Of a DNA stretch of 64,000 bases, positions 46,501 to 57,747 are shown piece after piece (within the stretch, counting starts at the first letter, position 1; every line of letters begins with the position of its first letter). The DNA is from Platanthera guangdongensis. Taxonomy: Eukaryota; Streptophyta; Magnoliopsida; Asparagales; Orchidaceae. The stretch is from positions 146,833,010 through 146,897,009 of the forward strand of contig CM077167.1 in the NCBI GenBank assembly GCA_039583875.1, read 5' to 3'. The position numbers and the translations under genes were made by a program. Under the pieces are notes generated by a model that was given only the letters and a program-made list of their open reading frames with translations, did not search any database and was not told where the DNA came from.

Positions 46501-46714
46501 TGCTATATCTATTGCAAACAATCCTGTTTCCCATAGTAGAACTAAACACATTGAAATAAAATATCATTTTCTAAGGGAACATGTAGAAAAAGAAGATATT
46601 TCACTGGAGTATGTTAATACAGATAATCAACTAGCTGACATGTATACTAAGCCTTTAGAAGAAACCAAATTCAATAGGTTTAAAATTGAATTAGGTATGA
46701 TAAACTTAGAATAA
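43541..46714 (+). pseudogene. pol: SireIII pol with two premature stops
   Basis: The frame directly follows the gag TAA. Domains: protease [14 protein letters not shown]-pre-integrase WHKRLAHLN; integrase zinc CSACQKGK; integrase core with HMNLFGPM (first catalytic Asp now Asn, codon 44177-44179), RSDHGTEF and AERKNRT; RT with YVDDIIFGST intact; RNase H with YSDADFAG and STAESEY; end LADMYTKPL. Stops are TAA at 45644 where YGLKQ is expected (CAA to TAA) and TGA at 46412. There is no frameshift over 3.1 kb. The final stop is TAA at 46712. Confidence 0.94.
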
Positions 46715-46740
46715 GTTTACAGAAATGGCTAAGTAAAATA

Positions 46741-47186
46741 GTGTCGACACACAGAGTTGTCTGTGTCAAGACAGAGAATTGGTGTTGACACTTCAGAGAA
46801 AAGGTGTCGACACATCTACGAAGTTGGTGTCGACACATCAGAGAACTTGTGTCGACACATACAGGGTAGGTGTCGACACATCCAAGGTGGTGTCGACACT
46901 TAGAATTTATGCCGAATTAGTGAAGTAAAGTCTCGACTAAGTGTCGAGCTGAGCGGTGTCGACACATAAAAAAGTGTCAACACATATATTCTGTCGACTA
47001 TACTTGTGTCGACACATAGTTGTCGAGACATTGTAAGTCTGTGTCGACACTTTTCAACAGTGTCGACACAATTTGAGTTTGTTGACGCGCCCTTTCATCT
47101 TCAATCCTAGAAAGGTATAAATAGGATTTCGTCATTGTCTGTCGACACGCTCACCAAAGTTTCGAGACCAAACTTGTGTGTCGACA
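46741..47186 (+). repeat. GTGTCGACAC array between pol and the third ORF of SireIII
   Basis: About 11 perfect decamers plus variants in 445 bp, beginning 27 bp after the pol stop. It uses the same motif as the LTR U3 array, and a TATA box sits within its last part. It matches the position of the CTCGAG array in SireII. Confidence 0.94.
47116..47124 (+). promoter_or_regulatory. TATA box of a putative internal promoter for the SireIII third ORF
   Basis: TATAAATAG lies 106 bp before the third-ORF ATG at 47222, after nine or ten palindromes. SireII has the identical nonamer at 16015. Confidence 0.65.
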
Positions 47187-47221
47187 CCTCTCTTCTCTCA
47201 ATTCAAATTCTTCAAACCCTA

Positions 47222-50062
47222 ATGGCGCCCAAGCTCGAGGAGAACGTAAATGAAGGCTATGAACTAGTGCGGCACGCGTTTGATGACGCAGATCCAGTGA
47301 TCAAGGATGTGGTAACCCTAGTTGCAAACTCAGGGTTAGACTTTCTTGTTTCAGAGCCAACCAAAATCTGGAAGAAAGAAGTATTGGAATTTCTAAATGG
47401 AGCAACCCTAGACGAGTCTGGACTCAAGATAAAGTCAAGGGTTCATGGAGAAAAGGTGAAGGTCTCACCTAAAAGTCTGAGAAAAATACTTTAGTTACCA
47501 AGGACTAAGGAAGAAGAGAATGTTTCCGCTTCTAAAACTAGGGAAGCATTAACTTGGTGTGGTTTGGATTCCAATATGAAAATTGGATCAGTATTCAATA
47601 GAAAGGGGATGAACAGCCAAGACAAATTTCTCTCATAAATTGTTGGCAAGGTGATCTTGAGTAAGCCTGGAGGGCATGACAGGGTATCAGCCCATATGTT
47701 CAGTCTTATGACAAGGATTATCTGCACCCTGCAAACTGATTGGTCTGTTGTAGTCTTTGATAATATTAAAGAGAGCATGAAGAAGCCTAATTTGGGTAGG
47801 ATACTAAGTCTTTACTTGGCTGGTAGTATACCAGAAGTAATGAGTCAAGCTGCTGGATCTAAAATCAATCACATGAGGAAGATGGACATGAGACTCTTCT
47901 CAAGATGGGATAGGGTCTTGACCAAGGAATTGCCAACACCTGAAAAGGTAACACCTCAAAAGAAGAAGAAGAAGAAGAAGATAGCCCCAGTGGCTCAAGA
48001 ATCATCCAGCAGTTCAGAAGAGCATGTTGTCTTCACTCCTGATGAAGAAGACACTGGAGATGCTGGAAAGTCTCCAGCTCAACAAGATGATGCAGACAGG
48101 CAGGGGGAGCTACCACAGGCTAGCCCTCTTCACCAGGATTCTATCAAGGGGGAGCCTCTAATAGTGGAAGAGCCAACTCCACTAGAAAGTGAACAAGCCA
48201 CTCAAATCATTCTTGAGGTACTCACTGAAATCAATAACTCAGTTTTCCCTATTATAAAGGATAATATTTTGTCTGATTCATTAAATAATGTTAATCATCA
48301 ACCTCAGATTTATAATCAACCCCCAGATGTTGTCATGGAGGACACATCTGTTGCAACTCAAGTTGTATCTGATCAAGTTGTTGATGAGACAAGGGAATCT
48401 CCATCACAACTTCAACAAGAGTTTACAATGGAAGATATCTTCCTTAATCTGGATCAAACAGACTTTGAGAAGGAAAGTGCTGCTGCTGAGGGGGAGAATG
48501 CTCATGTTGAGGGGGAGCAAGTAGTAATTGTTGAAGAAACTGCAAGGAAAGAGCCTGAGAAGCCAAAGGATGTTGAGGAACTACCTAAGGAGAGGGTAGA
48601 AATAGCAAGCACATCAGCATCTGAAGATGAAGAGGCAGCCAGAGCTAAAAAGAGGAAATTCCAAGTATTTAAAAGAAGGTGCCAGAATTATAAGAAAGCT
48701 CTGCAAACCATTGCACCACAGCCTATATCACAGCCAGCACCATCTGTAGATTACAGTTCTCTGATGATTGCTATGCAGATCAAGCTTGATGAGCAAAGGA
48801 AAGCAATAGAAACATATATGGATGAGGGGCATAAGTCTTTACAATTTGATATGGCCCAAGACATTAAGTCTATTAGATTTGAGATGAATCTAAATAAGAA
48901 GGAGATGACTGACTGCTTTCACAAGGGAGGGAATGCAATAGTCTATCTAGCTACTCATCAAGACAAAATCAAAGCTCAAGTGGATGATATTGCAGTGAAG
49001 CAAGGATATGTTCTGGAGAACCAGCTCAGGATGAATGACAATTTGACTGCTTCACACAATGCAATAGTCACAGAGATGAAGAATATAGCTGCTGGGCAGA
49101 CTACAACTAATGATACAGCTAAAGCAGACTTTGATAAAGCATTCCAAGAGGGAATAACTGATGTTAAGACTGCAATACAAGACTCTCAGAAGATAATAAC
49201 TGACAAACTCCAAAGGTTGAAACCTTACTTTAAGGATGGAGTAAACTATTTAGATGCACAAAAAAGATTTAAGAAAGATGATCTGAGGGATCACATGGTT
49301 AGAGAAGTCATAAAGGGGCAGAGGGTGTTAGTCAAAGCCAGCTCTGATCATGCTAAGTGGATTTCTAATTCTATCAGAGCAACTCTTGGTTATCCTCCTT
49401 TATGTGATGATGACAATGTGGCAGAGTCTGGGATAAATCCTACATATCTAGGAGGGGAGCAACCTGAAGTGGCTCAAGTAATCTACACTCCTACAGACTT
49501 TGATATGATACATGCTGATATACAATCCATGTATAGCCCTCCTGAGGGAATTGAGAAGGTCATCATAGAGAAAGTGGTTCAGCCAGTATCTGAGGCCATA
49601 TTGAAAGAAGAAGAAGCTTTGTTGCTGAAAGAATAAGAGACTAAATTGTCTAAGACGAGGTTTAGAGAGCAAGCTGAACAAAGGCCTGATTTTGAACAGT
49701 GGAGCCTCACTTCAAGGAATATTATCTTAACTGCATGGAAGGCTGCCAAGGATAATATTCAAGATAGAAACAAGTGGTTTTCTGAATTAGAGTGGAGGAA
49801 GCATGAGACAAGGCAAGAAGCCATTGTGCAATACAGAAGAAAGGCTAAGATGGGAAAGCTACCTCCTACTGCCCAGGAGCCTAGCAAGTACTTTCCCAAG
49901 CCTTATCATTACTTTGAGAGGCAAAAGATCAAGGCTGAAGAGCAGACAAAGAAGGATCTTAAAGGCAAGAAGCCTGCTGCTACTGAAGATGCTGAAGCCC
50001 CTGTGCAAGCAAAGATACAGTCTGGGAAGGGCATAGTTATCAAGGAAACTGAGCAGAAATAG
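47222..50062 (+). pseudogene. SireIII third ORF (env-position ORF), three premature stops
   Basis: ATG at 47222 (MAPKLEENV) opens one frame of about 947 codons, ending at 50062. It is cut by stops at 47492, 47636 and 49634 but never shifted. Visible parts: a conserved N-terminal domain; a block with FDNIKESMKKPNLGRI (about 47757-47804); an acidic Ser/Glu/Pro-rich middle with a lysine run; a long helical, coiled-coil-like part (about 48640-49300); and a basic C-terminus. No transmembrane helix or signal peptide is seen. Homologous to the SireII third ORF. The function is unknown; the usual label env-like reflects position only. Confidence 0.85.
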
Positions 50063-50319
50063 AATAGCATTATCTTAAGTTTACTATGTAATCACTTGTA
50101 TTAAAACACTCTGTAAACTTTTGTATAATGAATATGACAAAGTTGTTAGAACAATGTGATGTGTGAAAAATCTATTACATAATTGTTCTGAGATATATGT
50201 ATTTACATGTTTTGATTAATACATGTTTATGAATTTGTCCTGTTATATAATCCTGCTTTACATCATGCTATGATTTTATTCTGTATGGTGTATGTCATTG
50301 ACTAAGGGTTATGACTTTT

Positions 50320-50335
50320 CCAAATAGGGGGAGAT
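50320..50335 (+). other. SireIII polypurine tract
   Basis: CCAAATAGGGGGAGAT directly precedes the 3' LTR start TGTTGGG at 50336. Confidence 0.85.
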
Positions 50336-52335
50336 TGTTGGGTACATTGGTTTAAATGTACCTGATTTGAAGAACCCTCACTTTACTCAATGATATACAT
50401 CAAAATGTATTTGATGTGTTTTGAGTTTAGTTGTGCAGGTCAAGTATTTACAGGGAAAGCTGAAAAGATTCTAAGTCCATGTGTCGACACCCAGGAGCAA
50501 AGTGTCGACACTTAAGAAGACTTGTGTCGACACCCAGGCAAGCAGTGTCGACACTTGGAGTACTTGTGTCGACACCAGGGATGCAGAGTCGACACCAGAC
50601 AAAAAGTGTCGACACATGTAAGCTGTGTCGACACTCAATGAAGAAAAGTCCAGAGAAGATGAGTCGACACTTAGAAGTAGTGTCGACACCCAGAGGAACT
50701 GTGTCTACATCAGAAAGTGTCGACACTTGGAGGCTGTGTCGACACTCAGCAAAACTCAGCAGAGTCTAAATATAAGTGTCGACATAATGAACAATGTGTC
50801 GACACACAGCAGAAGACTCAACACATGAAGAAAGTGTCAACATAACAAAGAATGTGTCGACACTCAGCAAAAGACTCAATACAAGAAGAAAGTGTCGACA
50901 CTAGGAGGCTGTGTCGACACTCAGCAAAGTTCAACAAAAATTCTATGTACAAGTGTCGACACAAAGGAGATGTGTCGACACTCAGCCAAAGTCTCAACAA
51001 AAGAAGAATGTGTCGACACAAGGAGCTGTGTCGACACTCAGCAAGTATCAACACAGAAGGCATGTGTCGACACCAAGAAGATGTGTCGACACTTAACAAG
51101 TTCAACACATGAAGATGTGTCGACACAAAGGAGTTGTGTCGACACTTACAAAAATTCAACTAAGTACTGAAGAACAAGAAGCTGTGTCGACACACAATAT
51201 CAGTGTCGACACATGATGAAGAAGCAGTGTCGTGATATAAATTCTACAACACAAGGAGTTGTGTCGACACCTTGAAGGCTAGTTTCGACACTTAGTCAAC
51301 TTGTGTCGACACTTGGTCTATAAGTGTCGACACTTAAAGACACACTGTCTCGACACTTTCAGACAGTTACAGTTATTTCAAGAACTGACTGGATGACTTG
51401 ACAGCTGTCATTCCAACCGGTCTACTGCACCTGTCAGAGTTGTCAGAAAGCTGTTAGGAACCGGATCAGTCGGTCACCATGAAGAAGGCCTATATATAGG
51501 CTTATTCTGTCAACAGAAGATGATGATTCAACACAGATTAATACAAATCAGTTGAAGTGATCTGAAGATCTAAGTAGTTGGAGAAAGAGAGCTCCTTCCA
51601 AGAAGACAGCCGTTGGAACCAGGCTGTGAAGAAGGGTTCAGACCCAGTTCTGAATCTTAAGTTGCAGTGATTGAAGATCAGCTGCAGAGAATCAATCCTA
51701 TTGTGTTCTACATTCAAGAAGCTTTGAAGAAAAGCCAAGTGAGATTGTTCTCAGCAGAGTTCTTCCAAGAACTCATCAAGAACCTATCAACTCATCTCTC
51801 TTTTCTCTGAGTTGTAGGTATATTCTTTGTATTCTTATTTTCTTGTAGGATCCTTAGAGATCTGAGTTGTAAGCCAGCAATTATAAAGGCTGAGTGGTAA
51901 GTCCTGTGTGCCTGAGTGTAGGAGATCTGTTTCTCTGAGTGTAGGCCTGTTGTGGCTGAGTGTAGGCTTTATGAAGAAGCTGAGTGTAGGTCTTTGGAGA
52001 AGACTGAGTTGTAGGGCCTTGGGCCTGAGCTGTAGGAACCTGTTTGGGGTTCTGAGTGTAAGATCTGAGGATCTGAGATAGTGGAGGAGTTTGGCTGAAT
52101 CTAGTACACTACTAGATAGGCGAAGAGGGAAAGTGGATGTACCCAAACCTTGGGGAACCACTATAAATCCGTGTGTTCACTGTGTGCATGTGTTATTCTG
52201 TGATTGCTGATTGATTGCTGTGAAAAAGTAGTTATAACTCTGTGAAATAATCTGCAATCTGCCTAAAAAGTTTAAAAAGATTTAGTCACCTATTCACCCC
52301 CCCCCCCTCTAGGTGATTAGGTACAATTTCTTTCA
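50336..52335 (+). repeat. SireIII 3' LTR (2,000 bp, uninterrupted)
   Basis: Same parts as the 5' LTR: palindrome array 50480-51357, TATA box 51491, hairpin array 51844-52078 and paired block 52094-52164. It ends TTCTTTCA, followed by the AAAGC duplication. A poly-C run near 52296 is three bases longer than in the 5' copy. Confidence 0.95.
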
Positions 52336-52340
52336 AAAGC

Positions 52341-54221
52341 CGTAGTCTCGAGGGACGTGGTATTTGAAGAAGGAAGCAGCTGGAGCTGGGATGAGGAGAC
52401 AAGAAGTATGAAGGGCATGCTCTTTGAAGATGAAGAAGAGGGTGGTCACGAGGCTGAAGCCGAGAATGGTGGAGCTGAGCCGCCATCACCACTGAGCAGA
52501 AATTCAGGGGGAGCTTCCACCTCCTATTCAAGAGGGGAAAGCTCAAGTGGAGGCAATTCTGGAGGAAGAAGCTGGAGTCGAAGTGACTCCGAGAGTCCAC
52601 CACCCAAGATGAAGGAATTGGCGGAGCTCTATGAGGAGACGATTCCAATTCATGCTAACTATTCATTATATTGTCTCTTAGCAGATTGCGAGCCACGGTC
52701 CTATGAAGAAGCTGCTCCAGAGAAATCTTGGAGGAAGGCAATGGATGCCGAGATGGCGTCCATAAAGAAGAATGATACATGGGAGCTAGTTGACCCACCG
52801 GCGGGCCACAAACCCCTCAAAGTGAAATGGGTTTACAAGGTGAAGAAAAACAAAAATGAAGCTGTGGAAAAGCACAAGGCAAGGCTGGTGGTGAAAGAGT
52901 ATAGAAAAGTCCAAGGGGTGGACTATGATGAAGTCAACGCCCCAGTGGCGCGGATCAATACTATAAGGCTGATCATCGCACTGGCGGCACACTACGGATG
53001 GACTATCATGCAAATGGATGCTGTGGAGGCGTATTTGAATGGGTACCTGGAGGAGGATGTGTACATCGAGCAGCCTCCAGGGTACGTGGTGAAAGGCAAG
53101 TAGAGAAAAGTCTGCAAGCTGAGCAGAGCCTTGTACGAACTGAAGCAGGGAGCTCGAGCTTGGAATGGGAGGATAGACAAATTCCTTCAGGAGCATGGGT
53201 ATATCAAGTGCCCATATGAGTATGCTCTCTACATGAAGGTGGAGAAGAGCGGGGATATCATGATCTTATGTCTATACGTGGATGACATGATATTCACCGG
53301 GAGCAACCCTGCGATGTTCGAAGAATTCAAGAGGCTGATGATGAAGGAGTTCGAGATGACGGACTTGGGAGAGCTGAGCTACTTCTTGGGAGTTGAAGTG
53401 CAGTAGAGAGAAGATGGGATCTTCATCTCCCAGAAGAAGTATGCCGAGGAGATTCTGAAGAAGTTCAGGATGGAGGGTAGCAAGGCAATCTCCACTCCTG
53501 CGGACCCTGGAACAAAGCAGAGGAAGGATTACGAAGAGGAAGGAGTGGACCCAACTATGTTCAAGAGCCTGGTCGGAAGTCTAAGGTACTTGACTTTCAC
53601 TAGGCCGGACATCATGTATGCGGTCGGGGTAGTAAGCAGGCACATGGAGGAACCCAAGCAGGATCACTTCACAGCAGCGAAGAGGATCCTGAGGTATGTG
53701 ACGGGACTCGGGACCATGGCCTGAAGTACTCATCTGGAGGAGAGTTGAAGCTAGTCGGCTACTCAGATAGTGACTATGGAGGTGATGTGAACGACCGGAA
53801 GAGCACTTCCGGGTATGCGTTCAACATGGGAACCGCGACATTCTCATGGAGTTCTAAGAAGCAGGCTACTGTAGCCTTATAATCCTGCGAGGCGGAGTAC
53901 ATCGCGGCGGCGGCATGCGCTTGCCAAGCCATCTGGCTACGGAACCTTCTGGGAGAGTTGCATCATGCGCAGGAAGGGCCAACGACAGTGCTAGTGGATA
54001 ATATGTCGGCCATCCAGCTCGCGAAGAATCCGGTGCTGCATGGGAGGAGCAAGCACATCGAGACGAGGTATCATTTCCTCCGTGAACAAGTGGAGCAGAA
54101 GACAGTGGAGGTGGTGTATTGCCCAACTGGAGAGCAGGTTGCGGATATCTTCACTAAGACATTGAAAGTAGAAACTTTTCTGAAGCTAAAGAGCAAACTC
54201 GGCATGGCCTGCCAAATTTGA
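52341..54221 (+). pseudogene. pol: CopII RT and RNase H part
   Basis: Continues the CopII frame after SireIII. The linker is Glu/Ser/Gly-rich. RT has KARLVVKEY, VYIEQPPGY, LYELKQGARAW and YVDDMIFTG (catalytic DD intact). RNase H has YSDSDYGG, WSSKKQ and CEAEYIAAA. The end is VADIFTKTL, with stop TGA at 54219. In-frame TAG stops are at 53101 and 53404. A frameshift lies near 53720, and there is a TAA near 53879. Confidence 0.92.
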
Positions 54222-54230
54222 GGGGGAGTG
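54219..54230 (+). other. CopII polypurine tract
   Basis: TGAGGGGGAGTG overlaps the pol stop and abuts the 3' LTR. Confidence 0.85.
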
Positions 54231-54920
54231 TGTTAGACTTTGGTTGTGTTGACCAAGTCAAGATTTGAGTTTTTTTTAATAATATTATGTTATGTATGAA
54301 TAATTAATATGAGAGAGAGAATGTGTATTAAATAGGAGAGAGAAGGTGGTTGTTTTGTTTGCCTATAAATAGACGTGTATGTAGTTCTTTTGATTTATGA
54401 TGAAATAGTGAAAATTCCTTCCCATTTCCAGTTTTTCATTTGAGAGAGGCAAGCGCCGCAGCGCTGGAGTATCCTGTCTGGGCGGTTAGAAGTTGAAGCC
54501 GAGCGGCTTGGTGAACTCGCCGTGAGAGGGAACTCGCGGCTTGTGCAACTCGCGAGTTGGTGATCTCGCTGCGAGAGGTGTACTCGCGGGTTGAGTACTC
54601 GCGTGTGGGGGGTCTAGCCGCAACGGAGTAGCTGTCTCGTCTGTTGGTCTCGCGGAGCCAGCTCGCCTGGTTAGTGCTCGCGGGGTGCAGCTCGCGAGAG
54701 GGGTGTGTGCTCGCGAGAGGGTACTGCTGGCTGGAGGACTCGCAAGCGAGTAGAAGTTCGTTGGCGTCGAGGTCGCGTGGGTTGAGTGATCTAACCGCAA
54801 GGGGTGCGGTCTCGCCGGGTTGGTAACCGCGCGAGTTGACGGTCTCGCATAGGTGGTCTCGCCGACTATTTTGCTGTGAAGAATTTTGTGGTGTGTGTGA
54901 GCCTATTCACGTTTCCAACA
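54231..54920 (+). repeat. CopII 3' LTR
   Basis: A 690-bp LTR matching 27102-27794. It has TATA box CTATAAATAG near 54363 and the same CTCGCGAG palindrome cluster (54535-54850). CTATC follows at 54921. Confidence 0.95.
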
Positions 54921-54925
54921 CTATC

Positions 54926-55287
54926 ATAGCATTTTACCACCATATCTCAAGGAATCAGCTCCAAATTTCATATGCTCGAGTATAGAAGCTTCTTTTTTTT
55001 AACAATAGTTTGAGTCAAACAATGTATTTACGACTGAGCAAAAAATGCACAGCACTGTTATCAACAGTTTGACCCTCTGCGGCCAGCATTGCCACTCATC
55101 TCCAAACAATAACAATCTTCAATTATAATTTAATATGCATATTGAATTTTATAGGTATTTTAGATTCCCGATTCAAATTAAATGTTAATTTCTTTGGTCC
55201 TCGAATGCGCGAATGCGACTTTTGTCTAACAACCCCTGAAAAAAATTACAAAGACTTATGTAACTAAGCCTTAAAAATAATACCCAT
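54926..55287. other. flanking single-copy sequence, no gene seen
   Basis: AT-rich continuation of the flank interrupted by CopII, up to the MULE duplication at 55288. No coding or repeat signal was recognised. Confidence 0.5.
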
Positions 55288-55497
55288 TTGATTATAGATG
55301 TTGATATTTATACACCTTTATTGGTTATTCATACACCATTCATCATAATAAAACTCCTCATTCATAAACCTAAAATATAATTTTTGTACCCCAAATACTT
55401 AACCAGGTTCCCCCATTTCCGTCAATTTCCCTAAACCCTAAATAGCCGCCCCCACCCCGCTCCATCGTGTTCGCTCTTCCTGAATCCCGTCGTTCCC

Positions 55498-55632
55498 GAC
55501 CCCGACATCGTCGGCTTCCACGTACCAGCAGCCGCCGGTCCCGACCCCTACATCGTCGGCTTCCATGTACCAGCAGCCGCCGATCCTGACCCCGTCATCA
55601 CCGTTGGCTTCCACATTCCATCAACCGCTGAG
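55498..55632 (+). repeat. three tandem 45-bp repeats in the MULE
   Basis: Units start at 55498, 55543 and 55588, the third more diverged. The phrase CATCGTCGGCTTCCA recurs. They are GC-rich within an AT-rich element and lie just before a GTATG that could be a 5' splice site near 55650. They may come from a captured host 5' region. Confidence 0.8.
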
Positions 55633-56059
55633 TCTCTTGTTGGATCAGGTATGTTCAATGCCGGATTTTTGATTCCTCCAAACCCGATCTTGTAATGTCG
55701 AATGCCTAATATTGGACTCCATTATTACATGTTTTTTCATTCTTTCTGGGGGAAATTCAATATCTTTTTTGGTTTTACTTTCAAATCTAAGGTATTATCA
55801 CACTTTACTTCATTTTTCTAATTTTTGTGTGCAGGATTTTGTTAGCGATTGCAATGAAAGAAAAGCTCACATCAAATTAGTTTTAAATGTTTAGGAAATA
55901 TTAAGTGCAGACAAATAAATTTGTCAAAAAAATTATCATCAATGCATCTCATGTTTTTATATGTTATTGTTGTGTTGATTGTGTAATGAGTTCAAAAATT
56001 GTGTTGATGTTGTGTAATGAAAAGTTCTCTAAAGACACCGGGTTTGATGTTGGAATGCA

Positions 56060-56800
56060 CTTTTGTACTAATTGGAGTTTTGAAAATAAAGAAGTGTTGA
56101 TTGAATGAGCTCAAAATCGGCCAAAAATATGGAGTTTGTTATAATTATTCTGATAGTTGATAAAATCACATTCAGAGCATTACCAAGGGTAACGTTAAGT
56201 TGTGATAGAGCCGAGTTAGTTAATGACAACAAATGATATATCAAGAAAAATATAAGAAAATCTAATTCAAAACGTTGTGGGTGTAAGTTTGCATTAAAAA
56301 TGCGCGCAAGCAAATGACCCCAAATGTGCGTACACAGGTCATTGAGGCCATTGATGTTTTGGGAGATGGGCAATGTGGATATTGAGTGATAAGTCTTGCT
56401 CTAAATATGGAAGATAGTTGGATGCACGTACGACATGGTCATTCTTGTACACAGAAATATTTGGGACAACAAGGAGATTGAAAATTCTAAAATCTCTAGA
56501 TTGTTGGAATGTACCAGCACCACTAGATAAGTGGATGACAATGTCTGACATGGGACTATTAGTTGCATCATGCTACAACATGCAGCTAGTTCATTTCTCA
56601 AGCCAACAATATTTCACATTTTTACCACAACATTCAGCTCCACCAGATATTAGAAGGGTTGTTTATATCAGATATATAAATGATAACCACTTCATTGAAT
56701 TGTGGATGAAATAAGAATCCCCACAACCGCCAATATTTCCAGTGTGGAAAAGATATCATGAAGATGTGACAGAGCAATAGGAAGTTCCAAATATTACACG
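56060..56800 (+). pseudogene. MULE ORF remnant: FAR1-like N-terminus joined to an OTU-like cysteine protease
   Basis: In scattered frames I read a FAR1/MULE N-terminal type stretch (WSFENKEVLIEWAQN and KRCGCKFALKMR, about 56060-56310). Next comes VLGDGQCGY with the Asp and Cys of an OTU active site (about 56356-56382). Then at 56418-56714 come EIFGTTRRLKIL, WMTMSDMGLLVASCYN and DNHFIEL with the catalytic His. The transposase core normally between them is absent. Several stops and at least one frameshift mean it is dead. Confidence 0.65.
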
Positions 56801-57682
56801 ACTATTTTGACCATAGGTATATAAATATTGTATATTATTTTTAATAACTTAAAATTTCACCAATGTATTAATCTGATATTATTGTTATTTTGCAGAGTCA
56901 CATTCAAAAAATTGAGGTTAATTCATCTTTTTGGATCTTCAAATATATCACAACTTATTAAGTACAATGTAACAATTTTGAATCGTAGTTGTTTTAATTA
57001 TATTATTAATTTATTAATTTGACGCGACTTTTTTGTAGGGATAAAATATTTTCAGTGGGACCATACGGATGTTGACTGAATATTGAAGAAAATTATGTTT
57101 TTGCCTATTACTTTTATGTAACAAAATATATATGTTGAGAATCTTATAGTTATTCTTCTTTCAATTGTTCTTTTAATGTTAGTTTTAAAATTTAAAATAT
57201 TGGGATATAAATAATCCCTTGGGGTACAAATATAATTTTGGGGTGTGCGAATATCCATGAGTTATAAATATTCATTTATGATGTACAAATATCAGCACCC
57301 TTGATTATTAAAGGCTATCATTTCCAACCAGAAGAAAACACTCCTTGCTTAACCAAGCTAACAATTATTTCAATCAACCAAAATCCAAATATGAGTCATT
57401 TTATATGCTTGATGAAAGATTTGTGCTAAATGTGTCAAATAGAATTTTTTTCATATGAAATGGACTTCAAAAAGAAAACTAGTTCTTGTATGCATCTGAC
57501 ACACAAAACAAAGAGAATCAAGTTATAATCAACACTACACCCTAGTCAAAGTATTTATATCCCCATTATATGGGAGAACAGTTTTGTTGGAACCGAGAAA
57601 CTGACTCACAAAAGTTCGGACCGAATGGATAGTTTGAGATTACTGATCCTGCGGTCTAACTTCACAAGTCATCAGCGAGAAC

Positions 57683-57687
<5 letters not shown>

Positions 57688-57744
<57 letters not shown>
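57688..57744. repeat. (AG)n microsatellite, about 28 units
   Basis: An uninterrupted AG dinucleotide run of 57 bp. Confidence 0.98.

Positions 57745-57747
<3 letters not shown>

Larger units (their letters stand above)
30122..52335 (+). mobile_element. SireIII: near-complete SIRE-like element with a third ORF
   Basis: The LTRs begin TGTTGGGTACATTGG and end TTTCTTTCA, with AAAGC duplicated at 30117-30121 and 52336-52340. The 5' LTR is 1,999 bp once GypI is removed and the 3' LTR is 2,000 bp; by eye they are about 98 percent alike. Order: LTR, primer site, gag, pol, palindrome array with TATA box, third ORF, polypurine tract, LTR. Own length is about 12.9 kb. Damage is limited to two stops in pol, three in the third ORF, a changed integrase residue and the GypI insertion. 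It is the best reference here for the family architecture. Confidence 0.95.
27102..54920 (+). mobile_element. CopII: Ty1/copia element (Tork/TNT1-like) carrying SireIII and GypI
   Basis: LTRs at 27102-27794 and 54231-54920 (693 and 690 bp) have TG...CA ends. The CTATC duplication lies at 27097-27101 and 54921-54925. The gag-pol is interrupted at 30121 by SireIII. Removing SireIII with one AAAGC copy rejoins the frame, giving a GKAVVSRDVVFEE junction typical of the integrase-RT linker. Net own length is about 5.6 kb. By eye the LTRs differ at about 3 percent of positions. It is non-functional because of multiple stops. Confidence 0.95.
55297..57300 (+). mobile_element. Mutator-like element (MULE) with long imperfect TIRs
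   Basis: The ends are G(G/A)(G/T)TG(C/T)TGATATTT inverted repeats, extending imperfectly over about 100 bp (55297-55400 and 57195-57300) with TTTTGTACCCC near the inner edge. The flanks TTGATTATA (55288-55296) and TTGATTATT (57301-57309) are a 9-bp duplication with one change, as expected for Mutator. It encodes remnants of a FAR1-type N-terminal region and an OTU-like protease but no transposase core, so it is non-autonomous and decayed. Confidence 0.82.
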
